This document shows positions 10,101 through 20,323 of a stretch of 64,000 nucleotides of DNA, one piece after another; positions within the stretch are counted from its first letter, which is position 1; every line of letters begins with the position of its first letter. The notes under the pieces were generated by a model. The model saw only the letters and a list, made by a program, of their open reading frames with translations. It was not told the DNA's origin and did not search any database. The position numbers and the translations under genes were made by a program. Source of the DNA: Phytophthora hibernalis (lineage: Eukaryota; Oomycota; Peronosporomycetes; Peronosporales; Peronosporaceae); contig JAAKBF010000171.1 of NCBI GenBank assembly GCA_012656075.1, positions 620,001 to 684,000 on the forward strand, read 5' to 3'.

Positions 10101-13100
10101 GTACAAAAGGCTTTACTGCGTCTGCTCTCGAGCAAAAAGAGTTTTTTGCGGCACGAGCTCGAATGCAGCGCTTTCTAAAGCGACAGAATGCACCACTTTC
10201 AATCCACCTGCGCGTGAACTCTTTCCTGGACTTTTGGTGGTCTGCTCATCGCGGTGCTATTATTGATGAACTGCTGGATGATCTACCTGCTGCCATCAAG
10301 CGGGATGTTGTTCGCAGCATTTGTACACCCGCGATGGACTCACTGGAAATGATATGTTCTAACCCTACACTTGGGAGTCCTGAGAATATTGGAGCAACAC
10401 CGTCAGGGCCGATCGTATTGGAGCAGATAGAAGACATTTTCTTGGATAACCTCAAGTTTGTTCTGTACGGACAGGGTGAGATCATTTATCGCCGTGGTGA
10501 CTACGCTACTGGACTTTTTTCTGCTGGAGGGCAAGGTGTCCACAATGCTCGACGGGGATGTACCCCGGCACGTTCCGCTTGGTGGATTTTTTGGTTCCGC
10601 GGCACTTCAGTCATCCACAATTCGCGATAGGCGCGAAACCAGACGACGATCTAGCTTAGGAGCATCAGCAAGCGTCGGATACTCAGAGCGAGTTACCGCT
10701 GTAAGTGGCTGCATTGTCGTGTACGTTTCACGAGAACATCTACAAGCGATGCAAACTGTTATACCTACCCTACCGGAATGTTTAAGAAAGCTAGAGCAAC
10801 GCCTACATGATACGCGTGTGGATCGGTCGGCGGATTTACGGACATTGCAGGCCCGAGTTGGAATTGGAGCTATTGCAATGAACAACCCAACGATGCGTCG
10901 AGCCCTACGACGAAAACAATTCACCGGACTAATGCAAATGCTTTCGAAAAATGTGGAGTGGTGGCAGCGAGGCATCGCCATTGATCCGGATTGGCCTTTT
11001 GTTGGGCTTTGGGAGGCAGGAATGTTGGCAGCGTCGACGCTGCAAGGAACTTTGGTTATGTTCTACATATGCTTTGGTGCGAGCGAAAGCTCTAGTGGCC
11101 GTGCCCTGTCCGATACGGTCACAATAATACTGGAGGTTCTTTTTGTCCTGGATGCCTACTTGCACTTACGATTGGGTTTCTACGAATACGGCAACAAAGT
11201 CATGGATCTAGCGATCATTCAGCGGCGCTACCTACGCTCGGTACATTTTGCTATCGACATGGCTGCTCTCGTACCCCTTTCCATTGTGAACTGGTCGCTC
11301 CCAACAAGACAATTTGAAGTTATTAACGTCAACAAGATGCTGCGATATGTCAAGGCCTCCAGCCAATTTCGTACGCTTGAGACAAAATACGTAAAACTCA
11401 CGACGGAGCTTCGACTTCTCAAGCTCGTATACTATTCGTTTCTTGCCTCGCACATTTTTGGATGCGTGTGGTTCGATTTTGCAGCACACAAATCTGGTGT
11501 TCACATTGTTATGAGTGGCCCAGATGATTGGGCGCCATCGTTCGGAGCAACTATGTGGGGGCCTTACAAGTCGCTAGAGTTCGCTCCACGTGGACTTCAG
11601 TACCTGGCATCAATTTTCTGGGCCTACGGTCTAATGTCGAATTCGAGCCAAGGAGAACTACCGAAGACAGTCGGGGAATGTATCTTTAGTGTCATTACGA
11701 TGACGACAGGATTCTTCCTGTTTGCCTATGTCGTTGGACATATTTCAGATGTGATCGAGCTTCAGGACTCTGAAAATCGACACTTTGTCGCCAAGCTGGG
11801 TTCGTTGCGCCAGCTCCTGCGTCACTTTGACTTGCCTCAAGCGTTGAAGAAAAGTTCAAAAATTACTTCTTCTTCAAACGCTTTCATTCCATAACACAGG
11901 AGCACGTGCTCGAGCGCGTACTACCACCGTCCTTGGTTGTGGATATGCGAATGTTCCAGCTGCAGGCGATGATTGTGAAGGTGGCATTTCTTGTTGGTAT
12001 GGAGGACTCGGTCACGCGTATGCTTGTGTCACTTTTCACGCAAGCACTTTTCGTCAAGGACGAATTCATATGCCACTTTGGTGAGGAAGGCAGCGAAATG
12101 TTTTTCATTTACACGGGTGTACTCGACATTTACATTCCGCTGCTAGCGCCTGCAACAGCTGCAGCTGCTAATTCAAATGTCAGCGCGCCAGTCGATTTTC
12201 CGACCACAACCTCTGGTACACGTGTTAGTTTAAGTGGGCTACGTAAAGTGAATGAGATCACGGCTGGTAGCTACTTTGGCGAGGCTGCATTGTTCACGAA
12301 CACGCCACGCAATGCGTTCGTGAAAGCCAACACGTCGTGTATATTGTACAAGCTATCAAGGCATTCCCTTGAATTGGTGTTTGTTCGCTATCCTGAGTGG
12401 CAGCAAAAAGTTCTTCGAATTGTCAAGATTCAGCAACAACAACAGCGATTGCAGCGCCTTGCGTATGAAGCACAATCTCCTGAAACTGGGGTTTTACCTC
12501 GTCGCCGTGGCCTTAAACGTACTGCATCTCACATGGACCTTGTTAATGCGCGAGCGAAAAATCGAGCAGCTACTCCTCAGTCATCGTAAGGGAGCAAACC
12601 CATCGGATGATGCACCACGTCGGTTTAAGTCTTGGGCGATTCAGCACTGGCGAAACTTCAGCTCAGCAGCTTTAGTTGTACGCTGGGTGGTACCAGCGAT
12701 ACGCTCCTTAAACGCTGTAGCAAAACAACTTGCGTATGGAGCAGAGATTCAGAGTCTGTTTTACCTTCAGTGGATGAGGTTGGTGTCGATTTGCACCGTC
12801 TTCGTGGCTGTTACGGTACCTTTCCGCCTTACGTATGATTCGTTGGACCGGTGGAACGTAATTCCCGTGTGCTTAAGGGTGGCTGAGTCGCTGTGCGAAA
12901 TTGTGCTTTGGATCGATATTTGGTTTCAGTTCCATATGCGGCCAAACCAAGCTGCGATGGAATTATACGAGCAGGATCAGCTTATGGGCTACAAACGCGA
13001 GAGACTTGCTATCGATCTAGCTGCTACATTCCCGTTGGATCATTTTGCGATAAGCTTTGTGACTGGACTTGACCGTGCATCGTTATGCAAGTGGTTGCGG

Positions 13101-14546
13101 CTGAATCGCTGCTTAAAAGTTGCTAATCTTGTGTATTACCGGAATGAAATCACACGCCGAAGTGTAGCTTACGAGGTGAATCGCGCGCAAACGCTGTGGT
13201 TATTATATGCTTTGGCAATGTTTTGGACGTCTTGTGCCTACTTTGCTGTGTCGATCTATGATGGTTTTGGCACTGAATGGCAAAACTGGTTGCCCTCGAC
13301 CGCACTTGATGCTGACGATCCGTCCTCAGAGCTGTTGATGCTGAGGCTTTTCAGGGGGTTGTCTTTTGCTGTCACAGCATTTGTAAAGAAGAGCAGAACA
13401 TTCGTGCCTGCATCGCAACTTAACTTTGCCTTCGCCATTGTCATCTCATTTGTTGGTCAGCTTGTCATGGTTCTCATGATAGCCGAAATGGCCAACGTAT
13501 TTCTGCTGTATATTGATAATGAGGTGCAGTTTCGGAAGAACCACTTGATCGTCGAACGTTTTCTTTCGCGTTGGAAAGTAAGTCAAGCGCTTAAGCGACG
13601 AGCAGATAACTTTCTCACATCGTGGTGGTCGTCTCATGCTGGCGTTGACTACCAGCTAGTTTTTGAAGATCTTCCTGCCAGTGTGCGGACCGAGGGTATC
13701 TTAGCAATTGTGAAGCAGCCACTGAGCTTGTTCGTATATCGCGTATTCAAACCCCTCCTTCGCGATACATCGGTTGAATATGAGTGCGAAGTTACTAACG
13801 AGACAGGGGCCGAAGGTGAGCCAACCGACCTCGGCGCTAAGTTCCATCTCGGAAACCTAACGTATGCGATCGCGAAATGTCTGCGCTTTGAAGGATACCC
13901 ACGAGGCGAGAATGTCATTGTGGAGGGCAGTGTTTGCAAGGCGATGTATTTCGTTGTTCGGGGCTACCTTCTGTCGAAGAGTGTGTCAAATTCAGAGATG
14001 TATCCGGCCACCCGTTTTCGTGGTGGTGATTATTTTGGAGAAAGTGGTCTGTTAGGCCATTCTGTGAGTCTCACGACCGTCACCACTATTCGTGCCTGCG
14101 ACCTCTTTGTATTGAACTCTGAGAACCTTCTTCATGTACTTCAATCACACCCGTACTTCAGTCTGGTGCTAGCCACCGCCCAGCTTGCTGTGCGCCAAAA
14201 GAAGACCACATCGGAATTTATGACCGACTGGTTCGGTAGCAACGATGATATTGAGGAAGATGCCGACAGCAATGATAGTAACACAGACAGCAGCGACAGC
14301 GATGAAGATGATGAGGGCTCTGACATGGTACCGACCTCAAGTAAAACAAAAAGAATTGAAAGTGATGACGTAAAATTGAGACGAAGAAGTGTACAGTTGA
14401 AGCGAGAACTACGTGGATCGTCTCGGGAAATGATGGATTTGTGGGAAGACACATTCGCACTCTTCATGGAAATGCTACTTCCAAAAGGGAGTATGGGTTC
14501 TGCGGAGGTCTCAACAGCCTTTGCCAATACAACGATCACAAAATAG
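7117..14546 (+). CDS. Four-unit concatenated CNG/HCN-like channel protein
   Basis: From ATG 7117 one coding region of about 2,475 residues encodes four successive units, each with S1-S6, a pore loop, a C-linker and a cyclic-nucleotide-binding domain: unit 1 about 7250-8650, unit 2 about 9250-10830, unit 3 about 10980-12440, unit 4 about 12760-14180. Pore loops sit at 7852-7920, 9960-10038, 11599-11667 and 13334-13415. None has TVGYGD; units 1 and 3 have GELP there, units 2 and 4 have VEP and TFVP. Unit 1 (FVGEVAVF..QPRSATV) and unit 3 (YFGEAALF..TPRNAFV) keep the Glu and Arg of the phosphate-binding cassette. Unit 2 lacks the Glu, and unit 4 keeps Glu but has no Arg. The C-terminus is an acidic Ser/Asp tract. 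Frame changes near 8020, 8870, 9550, 9720, 10145, 10515, 11850 and 12580 occur without loss of homology and are read as assembly errors. No stop in the conserved frame separates the units. Four adjacent genes is the alternative, but no linker shows a start or stop suggesting this. Confidence 0.75.
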
Positions 14547-14638
14547 ACCTAGAAACAAGGATTAACTTAATGTGTTTAATGGTTTAGTGCGTCAGAGGTT
14601 TAATGCTGATAAATAGTCATTGTTTGCTTCTCCTCCCT

Positions 14639-16456
14639 TTAGTCGTCAAGCTCCATCATACCTTCAAGACGCATGAGGATCTTGGTAAGGTTGTTGAGCT
14701 TCGCCTCGAGCCGTTGCTCTGTCTCATGAAGACGCTCCTGGAAGCTTTCCTGCATGTCGAGCAGTCGAAGCATTAGTTCGTTGTCCTCCATCACGTAAGG
14801 AGCGCCATTGGGACTGGCTAGTTTCGGTTCCTGATCCAGAGGGAGACACCGCTCATCATTGTTGCATCGACACTGGGCCCGTTTTGAGGTGAGGTATCGA
14901 CAGCAGCCGTAGGATCGGTTGCCTTAATACTAGCCGAGGTGGGAGCTGGCCGTGATGATGCTGACACGCTTGATTGGCGGTGTCCAAAGCTATCGATACG
15001 AGAGGCCTTGTTTTGCAAAAGCATTGCTGTTGTCGATGGAACAGCGGTAATGGCGCCTGATCGATGTCTTGAAGATGTAGAATTTCGGCGTTGATGGAGA
15101 CCACCACTAGGCACCACTATTTGGTTCATGAAAGCGCGATTTTGCAGAACCTCAAGATCGTTGCGAAACTTGGCCAGCTCCTCGTCTTCTAACATACCGC
15201 TATTGTCTGTGTCGTAGACGTTGATGACGTCGTCAATATCCAGATGAATCCCTTCAGTCACAGCATGGAATCGCTCCAGGATAGCCTCGATCTCGTTGCG
15301 GCAGATCATACGTTTCCCTTTAAGGTAGTCCACGTTGCTCTTCATCGTCTCATGCATGACAGACTTCATGACTTTCTGAAAATTGGTTCCGATGACAGTG
15401 ATAGGTAGTGCGAGCACGAGCATACCTGTCAGGATAGTGCAGCATCCTACGGCTTTACCAATCCACGTGACTGGTGTCATATCACCATACCCCACTGTGG
15501 ACATGGTCACGATGCACCACCAGAAAGATGTCGCGATGCCTTGGTAGGGGTTCGGATCCACGCACACGCAGCCATCAGTTGTCGACACAGAAGCAACCGC
15601 AGCCGCAGCAGATACGGAGTACTTCACATCGGTCGTATTGACATCTCCCGAGGAATCGAAATCACAATTTCCCATCCATCCCTCGGCACGGCAACCGTCG
15701 GGTGTAAACTCGGCGAAGTAAATGGCTGAGGAGAAAATAATCATGGCGATGGACATAAGAAACACCAACATCGTCAGCGGTTTGATGCTGATCGAGATTG
15801 CCTGTGTGAAGACTTGAATCGCCGAAGAATAACGCGACATCTTTAGGACGCGAGCTACACGAGTAAGCCGAACAATACGGATGGCACCAAACGATCCGGC
15901 ATTATCCACATCCAACAGCGATTCCAGGTAGAACGGGAAAACCGCAACAAAATCTACCCAGTTCGAGTAGTCTGACAAGCGAGGATAAAACCAAACAAAA
16001 TATGACGCTGTCAGCCAACTCATTCGTACGCTTAACGTTACCTGCAGTTTACAACGTACCACGTAGGAAGGAAAATTTGTTTGGGCACACGAGTAGACGA
16101 GCAATAAGCTCAAACGAGAAGACACCAGCACATATCGCTTCAATGTGAGTGAGCCCAGTCATATACGGGTCGAAAGCTGCCTCAGTTTCGGCAACGAAGA
16201 CAAAGGTGGAAATTATGATGAACCCGTAAAGCCCCAGCGAAAAGTAATACGCTGGTGTGGACGACTGCGGATCTTCAAAGAAAGCCCATGCTTTTTGCAT
16301 GCAGCTTTGAGTCTCTTCCGAGTAATCCGACTGTGACTGGGAATCTGTTCGTGCTGTAATGGAACTTTGTCGCAATTGGGCACCTTTCGCGTCCATGATA
16401 ACGTCGGGAATTGGTTGTACTCGTGGGAAGTGACGAATAGTTTCTTCCTCTAGCAT
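14639..16456 (-). CDS. Voltage-gated K+ channel with EF-hand and C-terminal coiled coil
   Basis: Exon 1 is 16456-16060 and exon 2 is 15971-14639. The 88-base intron 15972-16059 (GTACGT...GTCAG) joins FLR to DYSNWVDF exactly at the S2-S3 linker. The S4 region IRIVRLTRVARVLK carries regularly spaced arginines, and the pore is TMSTVGYGDMTP, a canonical K+ filter. After S6, IDDVINVYDTDNSGMLEDEE is one EF-hand loop, so calcium sensing is likely. A Ser/Thr-rich linker and a heptad-like helix (MLRLLDMQESFQERLHETEQ) end the protein; this may tetramerise. One frame change near 14830 is needed to reach the helix, and the exon lengths plus one base give exactly 577 codons. An upstream open region to 16809 in another frame (MELSETALRLSKVIEREAKR) may be a missed N-terminal extension. 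It converges with the four-unit channel, with 92 bases between stops. Confidence 0.85.
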
Positions 16457-17007
16457 AGCTGAGCCTTCCTCGGGTGTCGGCGCGACAGACCCGACAGACC
16501 TTCGGCTTCGTTGACTCCGCTGGCTTCGTTGACTTCTGGTACTTTTGTCAACTTTCGGGCGCGAGAACGACGGAAGGTGGGCTTGGACATGAAAAGTCTG
16601 GAGCCATGCACTGCCGACCGACGTTTTGCCTCGCGCTCGATGACCTTAGAAAGTCTTAGAGCTGTCTCTGATAGCTCCATTTCGATCCGACACCAAGCAG
16701 GGATCAAGTACCAGTAAGGACGCAGCTGATATCGACCAGGAGCAAGTCCAGCACCCCACACGCACCAACGCAAACTTTGGTCGGGCCCTTCACAAGAAAA
16801 GGCAAACATTGCAAGCAGTTAGCCCCCTAAAAATATGACGATGGTTTCGGAGCAGTATTATTGACCCAGTAATGACGAGAGCTCGAAATATGCTAAGTCT
16901 GGTACTCGAGCGGTTGCTGGTTGTTGGAAGGCAAGAGTCCACAGTATCCTTTGGAGAAAGTTGGTCTCTGGATCCTTAGCTGGAGGCAGAGGCCTCCTCC
17001 GCCTTCG

Positions 17008-18526
17008 TTACTGTTTCTGCAGCTGGCGTCTCCTTTGCATCGCTAGCTCCAGCGGCGACCTGTGCACGCGCAGCCTTGCCAACTCGCGTCTGCCATCACG
17101 GTCAGAGCGCGCTGCTTCCTCCTCTTTCTCCTTTTTCCATTCAACGTAAGGTTTTGCAACATAGTCAAAGGGCAAAACCTCCATCGTACGCAGCCACTTG
17201 GCATACGTGCGCGTGCGTTCCTCGTGTTTCATGATGTGGTCAAAGATGAAATCACGCTTGAACTTTTCGACAGCGGCAGCAACCGCAGGCTCCTTCAAAT
17301 CAAGTGGTGGATGAGAAGTCTGGATTGACTCGGCCATCTTCATGTTATACACTTCGAAATGAGCCTGCGCCAGGTACAGTCCCACACTGGGCGCCTTGGG
17401 CAAATCCATCTTTGTCAGCTGCATGGCCCGTTCAATAGCGGACGGGTCGGTAACCCCGAGACGATTTCCACAGCAGTGCCGATCATCTTGCGGATGTGGT
17501 GTAGCAAGAAACTTTGGCCAACCACACGCAGACGCACCCATTCCATGTCGTTTTGCACGAATGGGCGATCAGCCTCAAACGAAATGATGAAGCGCTTCGC
17601 CTGAGGGTTCGACGGCTCCATCTTGGACGTAAAGTTGTGGAAGTTGTGCGTGCCAACGTACTGCATCAACGCGGTGTTGAGCTGCTCCAGCGTTTCGTCC
17701 TTCAGTCGGAACGCCTTGTGCGCCTCCAGCGTCGTGTTGTCAATCACCAAATTGTCGTCAAACCCTCTTCCGAATCACGCATACCCGAAGGCCACGCAGC
17801 AGCCGTTTCCGTTGCATTTTCTTCCTTCTTCTCCGACTCCTTTGCTGCAGCACGCGCACACTTGGCGAAGATGAAGGTCGGCGCGAGGTACTCATAGGTC
17901 CGCTGATCGCACGTCATTTTCGCGTTAAAGTTCTTGGTGACCGAGACCATCTGCATCACGCGAATGTCCTCCGGCAGTGCAGCGTTCACCTTGGCCACGA
18001 AGCCCTCGACGTCGTCCCCTACGTGCAGTTTGGCCGTCAGTAGCTGACCCGCAGCGTGCACGCCCTTATCCGTCCGAGCCGCGCGACTCCATCCAATCTG
18101 CAGCAGGAAGAACCACAAAAACACAATTAGTTACTGTAAATATCACATAAAGGCCCAGCTCCGGTACCTTCTGCAGGAATCCGTAGTTGGACTCGGCGAT
18201 GCCCCGGCCTCGAACAGCGCGCGCTCCAGCTCCGCCTCGATGGTCTTGACGCCCTCATTCATCTGCATACCGCTGTAGTCCTTGCCGCAGAAGGCCACCC
18301 ACAGGCCGTAGCGGCGCTTGGTGGGCAGCACAGCAGTTGTCGCCGTCGTCTCCGTCGAGCATTGACGCTGCGCCGCGTAGGATCCAGGATGGATGGCATC
18401 GGAGCGGTCGGCGCGATGGTCGACACGCGGCTCCGTGTCCTGCTTCTCGCCGTCGTCGCCCTCGCGTCGCGCCTGTTTGGTCTTGCGGCGCGCAGCCCAG
18501 TGGGTCTTCTTGCGCTTGCCAACCAT
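17008..18526 (-). CDS. tRNA pseudouridine synthase, TruA/PUS1 family
   Basis: The enzyme isomerises uridine to pseudouridine in tRNA. ATG 18526 begins a basic N-terminus (MVGKRKKTHWAARRKTKQ), a possible nuclear signal. KRRYGLWVAFCGKDYSGMQ is the first core strand. ARTDKGVHAAGQ contains the catalytic Asp. YEYLAPTFIF follows in the family position, and the thumb-side VGQSFLLHHIRKMIG motif is clear. A 70-base intron (18098-18167, GTACCG...TGCAG) joins GFLQK to IGWSRAARTDK. Frame changes near 18200, 17760 and 17440 are single-base and each restores a conserved stretch. The C-terminus is Lys/Arg/Glu-rich and stops at 17008. The start codon is only 112 bases from the oppositely oriented MPP alpha start, so the two may share a bidirectional promoter. 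PUS1 versus PUS2 class cannot be settled from the motifs. Confidence 0.88.
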
Positions 18527-18638
18527 CTTGGTAGTGGCTGGAGTTAAGTGACGTTGAAGGCAGTACCACTGAAACGGTACATTGGTGTGTGCTACATCAT
18601 TCTGGGGGTCGGACGGCCATTATCCAATACCACGAGCG

Positions 18639-20207
18639 ATGGTGTCGCTGCGGAGCCTCCAGACGCTGCGGCGCGCGGGGCAACTGGCCGTGCGCGCGTC
18701 CGGCCGCTTGGCGCCGCTGCAGACGCGTTCCTTCTCGCAGGCACAGCACCCGACGGACCCCAAGGAAATCCTGCGGCCTACAGTGTCTGCAGACGTCAAG
18801 CCACAGCAGTCGCTGGAGCAGGAGCTACCGGGACTGCCCCAGCTCAAACCCGCGAGCCAACTGAAGCCCCCGCAGACGGAGATCTCGGTGCTGCCCTCGG
18901 GACTGCGCGTCATCTCGCAGGAGACGTACGGCCAGGCCGCCACGCTCGGCATCTTCATCGACGCCGGCAGCCGCTTCGAGGACGACGACAGCGTGGGCGT
19001 GAGCCACCTGCTGGAGCATCTCGGCTTCAAGAGCACTACGTCGCGTCCGCACGCGCAGCTGGTGCACGAGATCGAGGACATTGGCGCCCTCACCACGTCC
19101 TCGTGCGGCCGCGAGCAGATCATCTACACGATTGACCTGCTGCGCGACAACGTGGACAAGGGGCTGGAGCTGCTGGCGGACGCTATCCTGAACGTGGACC
19201 TCGTGCCAGAGGAGATGGAGGGCATCAAGGCAATCATGCGCATCCAGACGGAGGACCTCATCGAGAACCCGCCGGCCATGCTGCAGGAGTTCATCCACGC
19301 GGCGGCGTACGGAGCCGACACGCCCCTCGGACGCCCGCTGCAGTGTCCACTGGACAAGATTGACGCGCTCACGGTGGAGAAGGTCAAGAAGTTCCGTGCC
19401 GAGCACTTTGTCGCCCAGAAGATGGTGTTGGCTGGCTCCGGAGTCGACCACGCTCGGCTGGTCAAGTTCGCCGAGAAGTTCTTCGCGAACGTGCCCGTAG
19501 CTCCGGCTGACACGCCCATGGCGACACCGTCGAGTCCCGAGACACTAGAGCCTGTGATCTACACGGGAGGACTGTACCCGCTTCCGAACCCGGAGTCCGA
19601 GTTCTCGTACGCGGCGCTTGCATTTCCCACGGGTGGCTGGCACCATGAGGATTTGGTGCCTATTTGCGTGCTGCACACGCTGTTGGGTGGCGGCGACAGC
19701 TTCTCTGCGGGTGGACCCGGCAAGGGCATGTACTCGCGGCTGTACACGAGCGTGCTCAACCGCTTCTACTGGGTCGAGTCTGCTTTCGCGTTCTCATCGA
19801 TCCACGCGGACGTGGGCCTGCTGGGTATATACGGCGCCTGCATCCCATCGCACACAAGCAACCTCGTGGCGCTGCTGTGCAACCAGATGCTCAGTGTCGC
19901 TATCCGGCCCGTGGACGCCATCGAGCTTGCGCGTGCCAAGAACCAGCTCAAGTCGTCTGTGCTTATGAACCTTGAGTCCCGCATGATCCTGTACGAAGAC
20001 ATTGGTCGTCAGCTGCTCACGTACGGCGAGCGCGAGACGCCCGAGTCCGTTTGCGCCAAGATTGAACAGGTCACAGCGGCGGACATCCAGCGAGTGGTGA
20101 AGGAGGCCATGCAGAACCCTCCCAGTCTCGTGTACTCGGGAGACATCCCTAAATTCCCGCAGTACCAGCAAGTTATTGCCGGTATCAAGGAAGGACTGAG
20201 CGAGTAA
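18639..20207 (+). CDS. PMPCA: Mitochondrial processing peptidase alpha subunit
   Basis: MPP removes targeting presequences from imported proteins in the mitochondrial matrix; alpha binds the substrate and beta is catalytic. The 522-residue frame is uninterrupted from ATG 18639. The N-terminus is Arg/Ser-rich and lacks acids (MVSLRSLQTLRRAGQLAVR), as expected of a mitochondrial presequence. The alpha-specific glycine-rich loop GGGDSFSAGGPGKGMYSRLY is complete, which assigns it to alpha. It nonetheless keeps an HxxEH pattern (HLLEH), which is normally diagnostic of the catalytic beta subunit, while by hand count the distant third zinc-ligand glutamate position reads Gln. A start further upstream is possible but non-ATG. 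There is no intron or frameshift, in contrast to its neighbours. Confidence 0.93.
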   Translation: MVSLRSLQTLRRAGQLAVRASGRLAPLQTRSFSQAQHPTDPKEILRPTVSADVKPQQSLEQELPGLPQLKPASQLKPPQTEISVLPSGLRVISQETYGQAATLGIFIDAGSRFEDDDSVGVSHLLEHLGFKSTTSRPHAQLVHEIEDIGALTTSSCGREQIIYTIDLLRDNVDKGLELLADAILNVDLVPEEMEGIKAIMRIQTEDLIENPPAMLQEFIHAAAYGADTPLGRPLQCPLDKIDALTVEKVKKFRAEHFVAQKMVLAGSGVDHARLVKFAEKFFANVPVAPADTPMATPSSPETLEPVIYTGGLYPLPNPESEFSYAALAFPTGGWHHEDLVPICVLHTLLGGGDSFSAGGPGKGMYSRLYTSVLNRFYWVESAFAFSSIHADVGLLGIYGACIPSHTSNLVALLCNQMLSVAIRPVDAIELARAKNQLKSSVLMNLESRMILYEDIGRQLLTYGERETPESVCAKIEQVTAADIQRVVKEAMQNPPSLVYSGDIPKFPQYQQVIAGIKEGLSE

Positions 20208-20323
20208 GTGCATTCCACCCAGCAAGTTAGCCACTGGAAACACGCACAGCTAGAAAAGGAAACAACAAACAGAAAAAGGCAAAGAGGTATTTGTGCGTAC
20301 TACCAAGTAGGTCGGTGGGATAT

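Noticed and set aside
7117..14546. Reading the eight frame changes as proof of a pseudogene
   Set aside because: Homology continues through every break, conserved motifs are intact, and similar single-base breaks occur in essential genes such as eIF5B in the same window.
7117..14546. Four separate tandem channel genes
   Set aside because: No linker contains a convincing stop, start or promoter in the conserved frame; the linkers read as open protein. It remains the main alternative and needs cDNA.
16450..16809. Minus-strand frame as a separate gene upstream of the Kv channel
   Set aside because: It overlaps the channel start in another frame and reads more naturally as its N-terminal extension after a one-base error, so it is mentioned under that gene.
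17008..18569. Several overlapping Arg-rich minus- and plus-strand frames around the pseudouridine synthase start
   Set aside because: They are alternative frames of the basic, GC-rich N-terminus and carry no motif.
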